Source: Ovis canadensis (lineage: Eukaryota; Chordata; Mammalia; Artiodactyla; Bovidae). Taken from it: a DNA stretch of 64,000 nucleotides. This document shows positions 34,231 through 44,600 of the stretch, piece after piece. The notes under the pieces are model-generated. The model did not search any database. It was not told the origin of the DNA and worked only from the letters and a program-made list of their open reading frames with translations. The stretch is from the NCBI RefSeq assembly GCF_042477335.2, contig NC_091247.1, positions 7,524,501 through 7,588,500 of the forward strand, read 5' to 3'. Each line of letters opens with the position of its first letter. The first letter of the stretch is position 1. A program made the translations under genes and the position numbers.

Positions 34231-35330
34231 AGTGTACAAGTTTTTGTATGGACATATTTTTGTGTTTCATTTCTCTTGGGTATATACCTAGGAGCGGAAT
34301 TGCTAGGTCATATGCTAACTCTGTGTTTAACATTTTGAGAAACTTCTAGACTGCTTTCCACATCCACTGCTGCATTTTACATTCCCAGAAGCAATATACA
34401 AGGCTTCCAATTTCCCACCATCCTTGAAACACCTGTAATTATCTGTCTTGTTATAGCCATTCTAGTGGGTGTGAAGTTGTGTCTTAGTGTACCATTTACC
34501 TAATGACTAACGATCTTGAGGATCTTTTCATGTGCTTGCTAGCACTTTATACCTCTTTGGAGAGATTCAGATTTATACTTTGCAAATACTTTCTGCTATG
34601 TGGGTTTTTTCATTTTCTTGATGGTATCTTTTGAGACACGAAAGTTTTTAATTTTGGTGAAATCTAAATCCATTTTTTCTTCATTGCTTGTGTTGTGATA
34701 TATAAAAGCTGCTATATATGGTGTTATATATTAAAAAACCGTCTTCTAATGCAAGGTCAAAAAATTTACTCCTGTTTTCTTCAAGGAGGATTATAGTTTT
34801 AACCCTGACTTTTAGGTCTATGATCCACTTTGAGTTAATTTTTTTTTATAAGGTAGGAGTCCAGTTTCATTCTTCTGCATGGGGATATCCAGATGTTTCA
34901 ACACCAATTTGTTGAAAAGATTGTTCTGTCTTCATTGAATTTTCTTTTCTTTTTTTGCTCGGGGGTCGCATAACTAGTTAGCCTGCCCGAGTCTCCTTCG
35001 TTATCGGAATTAACCAGACAAATCACTTTACCAACTAAGAACAGCCATGCACCACCACCCACAGAATCGAGAAGGAGCTATCAGTCTGTCAGTCCTGTCC
35101 CTCTTTGAATTTTCTTGGCCCCCTTGTCAAACAGCAGTTGATCAAATAGCAGTTTACTTTTGGGCTCTCAATCCTGTTCCCTCGATTTATATGTCCATCC
35201 TTATGGCAGTACCACACTGTGTTTTGGGTTCCCTTAGCTTTTTAGTAAGTTTTGAAATTGTGCAGTGTGTCCTTCAATGATTTTCTTCTTTTTGAAGCAT
35301 TCGCGTTTTGATTAATGTTTGTTGAATCTT
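34231..35330 (-). mobile_element. Old L1, 3' region, with an rRNA insertion
   Basis: Reverse L1: TTGGGTATATACCTAGGAGC, GATCCACTTTGAGTTAATTT, CTTGGCCCCCTTGTCAAACA and CTTATGGCAGTACCACACTG occur in the proper reverse order. Interrupted at 34947-35104 by the 18S rRNA retrocopy. Confidence 0.8.
34957..35104 (-). pseudogene. 18S rRNA fragment, retrotransposed copy
   Basis: About 145 nt of small-subunit ribosomal RNA on the minus strand. The plus strand reads GTCGCATAACTAGTTAGCCT, TTATCGGAATTAACCAGACA and CATGCACCACCACCCACAGA, the complement of the conserved 3' major domain of 18S rRNA (about nt 1260-1405 of the mammalian molecule, from memory). I count about 12 differences from the canonical sequence, many of them CpG-type or transition changes, so it is not a functional rRNA. 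A T-rich run at 34947-34956 is its A-tail on the minus strand. A perfect 12-bp direct repeat TTGAATTTTCTT flanks the insert (34935-34946 and 35105-35116), the mark of L1-mediated retrotransposition. Confidence 0.92.
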
Positions 35331-35453
35331 TTTTTTTTTCCCCCTTGGCAGCACTGCAAGGCTTGTGGGTTCTTAGTTCCCTGACCTGGGATGGAACCCG
35401 GGCCCTGGCAGTGAAAACACAGAATCCTAACCACTGGATCGCCAGGGAATTCC
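35330..35453 (-). mobile_element. CHR-type SINE
   Basis: Reverse copy with T9 start, ending GGATCGCCAGGGAATTCC. Confidence 0.88.
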
Positions 35454-35628
35454 TGAATCTCTTTTAAGGCCTGGTCAGCTTCAGATTGATTTTAGCACAG
35501 AAATAGTCTACAGGTGGTATGTGTGTTTCCAGAGTCAGGACGTGAGGTAGGCCTGGCTCTGTGATGTTAGAAGCCATCCATAATCTTCCCCTGGATCATT
35601 TTTAACTAGAGGTGATTTACATTTTGAG

Positions 35629-35823
35629 GGCTTCCCACATAGCTCAGTCAGTAAAGCATCTGCCTGCATTGCGGGAGACCTGGGTTCAATTGCTGGGTCG
35701 GGAAGATCCCCTGGAGAAGGAAATGGCAACCCATTCCAGTATTCTTGCCTGGAGAATCCCATGGACAGAGGAGCCTGGCGGGCTGCAGTTTGTGGGCTCG
35801 AAAGAGTTGGACACAACTTAGCA
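35629..35823 (+). mobile_element. Bov-tA SINE
   Basis: GGGCTTCCCACATAGCTCAG head, complete to GTTGGACACAACTTAGC. Confidence 0.93.
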
Positions 35824-36216
35824 CTATCTTTTTCTCTCTTGTTCTTAGCGTTTTGAAAGGGTTACTGTGGTTGCTGGGGTGGGGGGTGGTCCCAGGGTTT
35901 CAAGGACTGAAGGATAGTCGTGGGACAAAACCCTTGTTGCCGCGCCTGGTGCAGAGCGACCACTCGATAAATACCAGCCCTTATTGTTTTTGTTATTAGA
36001 GCTGGGCGGGGGGGACCAAGTCCTGGGCCCAGAGCCATTTTTCCGGCCAGGGTGTTCTCCCTTCTCTGCCCTTGGAGGGGACGTCGCCCCACGGCTCTGG
36101 GAGGCATGTTCAGGAATGCGACGGCCATCTGTTTGCACCTGGTGGGGCCCCTCCGGGGAAAGAAGTCTGGAGCTTCGCTCACCCGGTGTTTGCACCAGAC
36201 TGTAAGTGCTCTCGCA

Positions 36217-36253
36217 CCCCCCCCCCCCCCCCCCCCCCCGCCACCACCACCAC
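36217..36253. repeat. Poly-C tract followed by (CCA)n
   Basis: 23 consecutive C (36217-36239), one G, then CCACCACCACCACC. Confidence 0.95.
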
Positions 36254-36420
36254 CGAGCTCTGCTGCTCGCATGGCCTGGGGCTCCTGGGTTCTGGCTTGG
36301 TCCTGGCTTCAAAGCTGTGCGTGAGCCTCCTCTTTCAGGAAGCCTTCTCTGACTGCAGCCTGGCTGTGGGTCCCTCCCTAGCCCCTGCTTCTGATCTAGC
36401 TTATAGCTCTGCATCCTTGG

Positions 36421-36510
36421 TGCTGCAGCCGCCCCATTGGCCCCTAGCCCAGCCCAGTGTTTGGTACACAGTAGGTGCTTCATGAATGTTGGCTGAATAA
36501 ATGCATTATG
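36421..36510 (+). mobile_element. L2 3' end
   Basis: TTTGGTACACAGTAGGTGCT ... GGCTGAATAAATG. Confidence 0.65.
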
Positions 36511-37679
36511 CATAAACTCAAGAACAGGCACTGGCTCCTCCCTTATCCAAGTTGTGTGTGATGTATGCAAAGGTCACTTCGTTAAGCACCTCGAGTTTCC
36601 GCCCTTTTTCATCTCCTCCCTGAACTCATTCAGCTCGGTTCATCTTTGTTCTCTCCCTGTGCCCCTGTACCCCTCTACTCCTTCAGCCATCTCAACCCTC
36701 CTCAAACTCCCTCACTCCAACCTCTACTCACCTCTCCAGCACAGCCCCAACTCATCTTCACTGTATTTCCTTAACGTGATGCATACCTAATTCGAAAGCA
36801 AGTCCTTATATCCTTGAACCCATAATGACATCAATATTAAGATACATTGTTATTTTAGGGACTAGTAAGGGAGGAGGAAATCGCCTATTAAATTCATTCT
36901 ATAGGTTCTAAGATACATCTGAAAGTGCAGTGTGCAAAAATACACATTTCAGAATCAAAGATGATATGATCTCCGCACAAAAAGACTTAGAAACATAGAA
37001 AAGCACCCCCATAATTCAATCACCTACAATTCCACCACTCAGAGGGAACCTTTGTTAACGTGTTACTACCTTTCCTTCTAAACTTTTTTCCATTCACACA
37101 TTACCATAAAAAATGTATGTATACAAGCATATACAAGGGCATTTTTTAAAACATACTCATACCATACATTCATTTTGTCGCCTGTTTTATTGATATCAGT
37201 ACAGTACATTTATAAACATTCCTCTAAAATGTAATCTATTCCCATATTTTTAATCATAATAATAAAACATTTATTTTAGAAAATGTGAAAAAAAGAAAAT
37301 ATTTAAGGAAGAGAAGGAAAAATGTCTGTTTACTCACCAAATAATCACTGCCGTCTAACATTTTGGGGATCACACAATTTCCCTGGCAAAGATTATGCTA
37401 TCGTTTCTACTATTTGGATACATGCTGAGTGCCAGCCCCGGCAAGAGGTATTAGCGCCTGGTGAAAGGACAGGGCCGCCGATGTTAGCAAGGTACCCACT
37501 GGGTGTGAGGCTCCACGCTGGGCTCTCTCTGAACCATTCACATCGCCAGGACTCCCAGGTGATGGAAAAGCCTGGCCGGTGTACAGACGGTCCCCACACC
37601 CTTCTCCAGGCCCAGGGCCAAGTGCTAGGAGCCCTGCTGTTGCTGTCGTCCTGACCCAGAGGCCTGTGCAGCTCCTCTT

Positions 37680-37790
37680 CTGACCCTGGGCAAGGCCCCA
37701 AATTTCTTTGAGCCTCAGTGTCCTCATCTTTAGATGAGGATTATCCTGACCCCTCTGGTAAGCATGCTGTGAGGACTTGGACTGTGAAGA
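37680..37790 (+). mobile_element. MIR remnant
   Basis: TGACCCTGGGCAAGGCCCC and GAGCCTCAGTGTCCTCATCT. Confidence 0.65.
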
Positions 37791-37889
37791 ACAGTGGGTT
37801 CAGATATACAGCCGGGGGCTTCACCACCTGCCAGCCCACTGAGACTCCAACACACAGGGACCAGGAGGCTCCGAGGGACCACGAAGCCA

Positions 37890-38000
37890 TGCCCCTATTA
37901 CACTGATGGGGAGACTGAGGCCAGGAGGAGCTAACGCACTTGCGCAATATCACCCAGCCACAACGGACTGAGGACCTGAGCCTGATGATCCCCGGGCCAG
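37890..38000 (-). mobile_element. MIR remnant
   Basis: GATGGGGAGACTGAGGCCAG in reverse orientation. Confidence 0.55.
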
Positions 38001-38149
38001 GCCAGTGTCTGCACACCTGTGGGTGAGGGGGAAGCTGGCCTGGAAGGAACCCAGGGAAGGGGAGGGGTGGTCCCCTGAGCCCCTGAAAGACTGAGCAAGT
38101 AGCCCCTTTGCCCGAGTCCGAACATGGCCTCATCTCAAACAGGCCTGAG

Positions 38150-38235
38150 TCTATCTGTCATGTGACCTTGAACGCAACTGCCTCCCACTGCTCCCTGCAT
38201 TTCCTCATCTGTAAAATGGGTCAGGTCAGGGGGTT
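38150..38235 (+). mobile_element. MIR remnant
   Basis: CATGTGACCTTGAACGCAAC and TTTCCTCATCTGTAAAATGG; ends about 360 bp before the first KYAT1 coding exon. Confidence 0.65.
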
Positions 38236-38593
38236 CCAGGAAGTTCATGGAAGAGTTTAGCAAGAAGCCGCTGCCATCACAGTCACCCTATTCCGCCCTC
38301 CTGCTTCCTGCTGCTCCTCCTCCCCAGCCCCTCCTGGGTCAAAATTTAACCTGATGGAATTCAGTCTATGTCCCAAGATGTGCGGAGTCCGGGCTGGCAG
38401 GTGGGCGAGTCCAGGCTGGTGGGGCGGCGAGGAGCCAGGCCCTGGGAGGCTGGAGGAGCCCTGCCCTTCTCCTCCTCCCGGAGGGGGGGACATGGAGGCT
38501 GTGGTCACAGAGCAGTTGCTTCCCGGGGCGAGCCCAGGCTGACTCTCCACTTGCTCTCTCCAGCTGACTCCCTGCTCGCTCTGTTGTCTCCAG

Positions 38594-38652
38594 CTCACCA
38601 TGGCTAAACGGCTGCAGGCTCGAAGGCTGGACGGGATCGACCACAACCCGTG
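38594..38652 (+). CDS. KYAT1: KYAT1 first coding exon
   Basis: Acceptor TTGTCTCCAG then CTCACC and the ATG at 38600. Encodes [17 protein letters not shown] and ends within a Trp codon (TG|G). Another AG at about 38562 could give a longer leader. Donor GTGAGC at 38653. Confidence 0.93.
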
Positions 38653-41600
38653 GTGAGCCAGGCAGGACTGGGGAGGATGGTGGTGGGGGTCCCCTGGCTC
38701 AAGGATAGCAGGGCTGGCGGTCCCTGGGTTGGCAGGGACTCCGTGGTACCCAAGACGGCTGCATACTCGGACCGGGAGGTTTGCAGCCTCAGCCCTTGAG
38801 AGGTGAGACCCCCCCAGCCACCTGCTTGGGTTTGAGTCTCAGCCTCACCCTGCTTGGCTGTGGCATTTGGGGCCAGTGACTCACCTGCTCTGAGCCTCCG
38901 GTTCCAGCTAGGAAATGGAGGTACTTCTGTCTCCCCTGAAGGGCCTTGGGAGGGTGGCATGAAATATTGTGTGAGCCGTGGGTACTACCCAGGCACTGGG
39001 CTGAGGGCTTTCCGGGGGCCGGGGGGGTTGGGGTAGTCTTTCATTTCACACTTAGTAGAGAACAAGATAAGCTAAAGAATATAAGAAGGTAAGACATGGG
39101 CAGCTCCTCACCGAAACTTGCAGAGCTTACCATCTTTTCTGAGTTGACTCATTCTACATGTGAAAAACGTACGTGCCCGCTGTCACTAGTGATGCAATGG
39201 ATGCAATTGAAGATGTGTAAGAAAGACTGAATGCCCTTCCTTCTTCCCCCTTCTCCAACCCCTGCTCCCAGCCCACTCCCGCTTTGGCCAAGAGCACAGG
39301 GCCACCTCTGTACATAAAAAAGATATCATTGGCTGTTGTTTTTATCCAAAAGAGGACCATCTTTTTCTTTCAAACTCCCCTCCTGTACTGCATTTTGTGT
39401 TTTGCAAAAATCTTCCACCTTCATCTTCTCTTCTGATGCTCCCTGGTGTTTGGGATACGGGGGCCAGGCCCAAAGGCCCTATGGTGTCCGGCTGCTCTCC
39501 AGGTTGAGCCCCATGGGTCCTGCTCCCCAGGCTGCCCCCTCTGTCCTCTCTGTGAGGCAGGTGGGCAGGACTGTGGCCCATTTTGCAGATAAGGTCAAGT
39601 CCAGCCCAGAGGAAGGAAATGACTGGCTGGGAGAGGCAGCTAGAGTCTGTCCTGACTCACAGAGGCAGCAGACTCTTGAGCCTTTCATGCCCATTCTACA
39701 GAGCGGAGGACTGAGGCCAAGAGAAGCCAAGTCTCAGGCAGAGTCAGGACAGGGCTGGCCTGGGAGGACTACACAGAGCAGGGGAGAGTGCTAGGAGAGA
39801 TGAGGGCCATGAGAGGCCCCAGGTTCCTGCAGACCCGGCCTGAGGATCTGGCTCCATGTCCCAGCCACCATGGAACACCCACCATCTGACTCGGCATCTC
39901 AGCTCTGCTTTAGCCACTAGTGTGGCTCTGGGCAGGTCATCGGTCTCTCTGAGCCTCAGCAACTTCGTGTCTTCAGAGACCTTGTGAAGCTCTGGAGAGA
40001 AGAAGAACCGATTTTAGACATATTTATTGTTAGGCACGTTCATTGCCACCACACCTGACTGCTCTGCCCCCTGCCAACCTGGAGCCATGTGCCAGCCTTT
40101 TTATCCAGCTTCTCAGCCTCTCTGCCAGCTTCTCTAAAGAGGTGGCCAGCAGGCAGGCCCAGAAGAAAGGTGGTAGGGGGCCAGAGGCGGCAGAGGGCAG
40201 GGCTGGTGGCACTACAGTCTATTCAGAGTCATTCTCCAGGGCCCGATTGTTGCTTCAGACAGAGGTGGACTCAAAAGCCAACTGGGAAAAGCTAATGGGG
40301 AGCCATCGGGCAAGTCCCCTGAATCCCACCTTCTCCATCCCCATTGCGACTGAGGAGCAGAACTTGCCTCATAGACTAACAGAGGTGATATGAGCAAATG
40401 TTTCAAAGTGTGGCATTGACAGATGCGTGAATAGGTCATGAAATCCATTTAGGGGTGCTCAGCAGGTGTTTGTAAAGACCAGAGTGGGACAGGATGGGAA
40501 AGACTGCCGTGGATCCCACTGGAAGGAGAAAGTGGAGTCCCTGTTTGTCCCTCCAGAGTTTGGGATGTAAAAGTGATTTCTTACTGTGGATCGTGATGGA
40601 AAGTTGCAGAGGCCCTGGGCTGAGACATGTGACCAGCATGCGACCAGTTATGACCGTAAACAGATCAGGATGGGTGCTAATTATCCAGTTTTTCCCTTGC
40701 AAGCCCAACAGCCTTGCTCACCCTGCCCTGGAATGGAGCAGAAATCCAGGTTGTGATGGAGGGTTCTGCTACCCACTCTCTGTTTGTTGCCCAGGGTGGA
40801 ATTTGTCAAACTGGCCAGCGAGGAGGCTGATGTTGTAAACTTGGGCCAAGGCTTCCCAGACTTCTCACCCCCAGAGTTTGCCGTGGAAGCCTTTCAGCAG
40901 GCCGTCAGCGGGGACTTCATGCTTAACCAGTACACAAAGGCATTTGTGAGTCTCCCATCCCCTCTGGGGGCCCCCAGACACTGGCCTCTGCAGAGGTCCC
41001 AGGGGAGGAAGGGGCAGCTCTTTCTGGAGAGCAGGCCAATCTAGATGTTAGGATTCACGGGGCAGAGCCCTTGAAATTCAATCCCACCACGGTTCAGTGT
41101 TCATTGACTGTCTCCTTTGTTACAAGCCCTGGGACAGTTCATGGCCTGGGGGAAAGGCAGATTTAAAAAACAAAACAAAACAAAACATGAGCTGGGAGAT
41201 CGTGGTCTAGTGGGAACAGCAGACGAAACAATAGAAGCAGAAATCAAAGGTGGTTGATATGCTGCCATGGAGGAGCTTGGGGTCCTTGGGAGCACGAAGG
41301 AGGGAATGAAACCTGAGAGGTCAGGGAAGGCTTCCTGAAGGAGGTGACACATAAAACTGATGAAAGTTAGTTGTTTGTTTGTTTGTTTGTTTGTTTTGAC
41401 TCTAAATCCAAAGTTTGTCTGTGAAGAACCACGGAGTAAATATTTGCCAGCCCTGGAGCAAGTTCTTAAACCTTGGTGTGCATCTCACAGTCTGGGGGAA
41501 AGTTTCTTCCATTCCCACCACCCAGAGTCTAGCACTGCCAACAGTGTGCTCCTTTGCTGAGTGTTTAGACTTTTGAACTTTTAAAAATGTTTGTATAAAC

Positions 41601-44600
41601 ACACACATATGTCCACATATGAGATTTGTGTGGCTTTCTGGTATTTTTTTTAATTGAACTATAACGCTGACTCTGCATCATGTGGCCAAAGTATTGGAGC
41701 TTCAGCTTGATTTACAACGTTGTGTTAATTTCTGGTGCTCAGCAAAGTGATTCCGTTATAATATACATATATCCCCATTTTAAAATTTTCTTTCCCATTA
41801 TAGTTTATCATAGGGTATTGAATATAGTTCTCTGTGCTATCCAGTAGAACCTTGTTCTTTTGGGTTTTCTGGCTGTGCCACTCAGTCGGTGGGATTTTAG
41901 TTCACCTACAGTGAAAGCACAGGGTCCCAACCACTGGATCTTAAGGGAAGGCCAATATTGTTCATAGTATGAGTCCATTTGTGCTAAAAAATCACAAATC
42001 TTTTTCTAGAAACATAAACCCACCAAAATTGAATCAAGAACAAACAGATGATTTGAACAGATCTATCATTCCACGTGAAATAGAGTCTGTAATTTAAAAA
42101 CTCCCTACAAACGAAAGTCTGAGACCAGATGGCTTCACAGACTGATTCTGCCAAATATACAAAGAAGAACTTATATCGATCATTCCCAAACTCTTCCACA
42201 AAATTGAAGAGGAAATACTCCCAAAGACTTTCTACGAAACCATCATCATCGTGATACCAAAACTAGACAGCACCAAATAAGAAAATTACAGGGCAATGCT
42301 TTGACAAACACAGATGCAACAATTTTCAACAAATATTAGCAAACCAAATCCAACAACATGTAAAAAAGATTGTACGCCACATCCCAGGTTCACAAGGATC
42401 GTTCAGCATAAGCAAATCAGGGTGATTCAGCAAATAAACAAAAGACAAAAACCACATGGCTATCTCAATAGATGTAAAAGAACACTGGATGAAATTCAAC
42501 ATCCATTCATGATAAAAACTCTTACCCAAGTGGTAATAGAGGAAACTGATCTCAACATAACAAAAGCTATCTGTGACAAACCCACAGCCAATATAATACT
42601 CAACAGTGAAAAGCGGAAAGCCTTCCCACTAAAATCTGAAACAAGACAAGGATGCCCACTCTCACCTCTTCTACTCAAGATAGTATTAGAAGTCCTAGCC
42701 ACAGCAATCAGATAAGAAAAAGAAACAAAAGGGATCCAAATTGGAAGGAAAGAGACAAAACTGTCACTATGTGTAGAGGATATTGTACTATATATAGAAA
42801 ACCCTGAAGACTCCACACAGAACTACTAGAACTGCTAAGCCAATTCAACATTATATATACAGTGTTATGGAACTTGTTTATTTCCTTAAATAGTATGATA
42901 GGGGCAACTTTCCAAGTCAAAATAGCCTCATTTTTTGATGACTGCATAGTATTCCACTGACTAGAGGCACCATAATTTATTTACCCAGCCCTGCACTGAT
43001 GGTCTGGTTTGGTTATCTCACTATTAAGCAATGCCACAGTGAATATTTTGTGTGTACACATAAGTGAGCATTTATCTCAAATCACAAGAAGTAAAACCAG
43101 ATAATCAAAGGGAGTAAGCCTTTTAGCCTATGACGGATATCATCAAATTGCCCTCCAGTAAGACTTACATTCCCATCAATAGTCTGGTCTCAGAGCTGGC
43201 AGGAAAGTCCATTCTTTTACTATCAATGTTGAACATCAGCAATTTTTCTTTCATGACTGCCCTCATTATTTCATTTGGCTATGTGTATTTGTTTTATTGC
43301 TTCACAAGAGCTCTTTATGTTGCAATGTTTCTCTCTTAGTTTTCTAACTTTGCTCATGGAATATTTTGATGTATAGACAATGTTCATGTTCATGCAGTCA
43401 AATCTGGTTTGGTAAATCATTTAATTAAGTTCCAGACCTTAGGTTTCAGTCCCTCGGCTTACCCTGGAATGTTTTATAAGTGTCCTCAGCAAACAAGCTT
43501 ATGGATCCAATACTCCTCTCAAAGTGAGGGGTTTCCAAAGCTGCACCATAAACCCTCCGTCCTGCACTGCAACTGCCATGACCTTGGGCAAGTCATTTCC
43601 TTTCTCTGGGTCTCTTTTTCCACCTGTTAAATGATGGGAATCAAGCAATGTCTCTCTTGCAAGGCTGCCAAGAGGCTCAGATGGCAAAAAAGTCCTTCTT
43701 AAACTTCAAGAAAGTGAAAGTGGCTCAGTCATGTCCGACTCTTTGCAGCCCCACGGACTGTACAGTCCATGGAATTCTCCAGGGCAGAATACTGGAGTGG
43801 ATAGCCTTTCCATTCTCCAGGGGATCTTCCCAACCCAGGAATGGAACCCAGGTCTCCTGCATTGCAGGCGGATTCTTTACCAGCTGAGCCTCAAGGGAAG
43901 TCCTCCCTTAAACTCTCTTAAACTTAAAGGGAGATGTTTAAAGCTTAGAGTTGTTGCTATTTTGAGGGTTCCACTGGACTGTCATTGTGAAGGCATACAC
44001 TCTGTCTGGTTCCCCATCCATCCCAGCCCTGGGTGGTGGGCCTGGCACAGAGCAGGCTTCATGGCAAGGGGTGGTGGTGGAGGTGAAAGAACCCACCCCA
44101 CAGAAGCTGACTTGACCCCCAGGTTTGCTGCTGAAAGATGCTAGAATTGCAGAGAATGTCTGAACAGGAGGGTGGGCCCAGGCTGAGCCAGGCGCCTGAC
44201 CCGTGCTGTCCTGGCAGGGTTACCCACCCCTGACGAAGATTCTGGCCAGTTTCTTTGGGAAGTTGCTGGGACAGGAGATAGACCCACTCAAGAACGTGCT
44301 GGTAACCGTGGGTGCCTATGGGGCCCTGTTCACAGCCTTCCAGGCCCTGGTGGATGAAGGAGATGAGGTGAATGGGCAAAGCCCGGGCTGGGTAGGGGTG
44401 AAGGGTCCGGGTGGTGTCAGCCCCAGCTCATCTGACCTTTGTACTAGGTTATCATCGTCGAGCCTTTTTTTGACTGTTACGAGCCCATGACATTGATGGC
44501 AGGGGGTCGCCCTGTGTTTGTGTCCCTGAAGCCGGTGAGGATGCTGGTTGGAGGGTGGGTGGGCAGAGGGGTCCAAGGAGTGTGCTGGGTTGAACCTGGG

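Larger units (their letters stand above)
22921..38593 (+). other. KYAT1: KYAT1 intron 1 (predicted)
   Basis: About 15.7 kb from the CpG-island exon to the first coding exon. Filled with BovB, L1 and many SINEs (listed). Stretches without an obvious repeat (24.7-25.8, 26.4-27.1, 27.4-28.9, 30.8-31.55, 33.3-33.9, 35.85-36.2, 36.5-38.3 kb) show no supportable gene. The 35.9-36.2 kb part is CpG-rich for an intron and may be regulatory. Confidence 0.6.
40946..44217 (+). other. KYAT1: KYAT1 intron with L1 fragments
   Basis: 3.3 kb. L1 pieces and SINEs occupy 41.65-43.9 kb. The 40.95-41.36 kb part is unique or very old repeat; a (GTTT)n run lies at about 41370-41396. Confidence 0.9.

Noticed and set aside
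35845..36570. 241-codon minus-strand ORF with a poly-Gly run
   Set aside because: The Gly run is the poly-C tract read in reverse; no homology or codon signal.
42314..42715. 133-codon ORF with reverse transcriptase similarity
   Set aside because: Fragment of a dead L1 ORF2; flanking frames carry stops and shifts.
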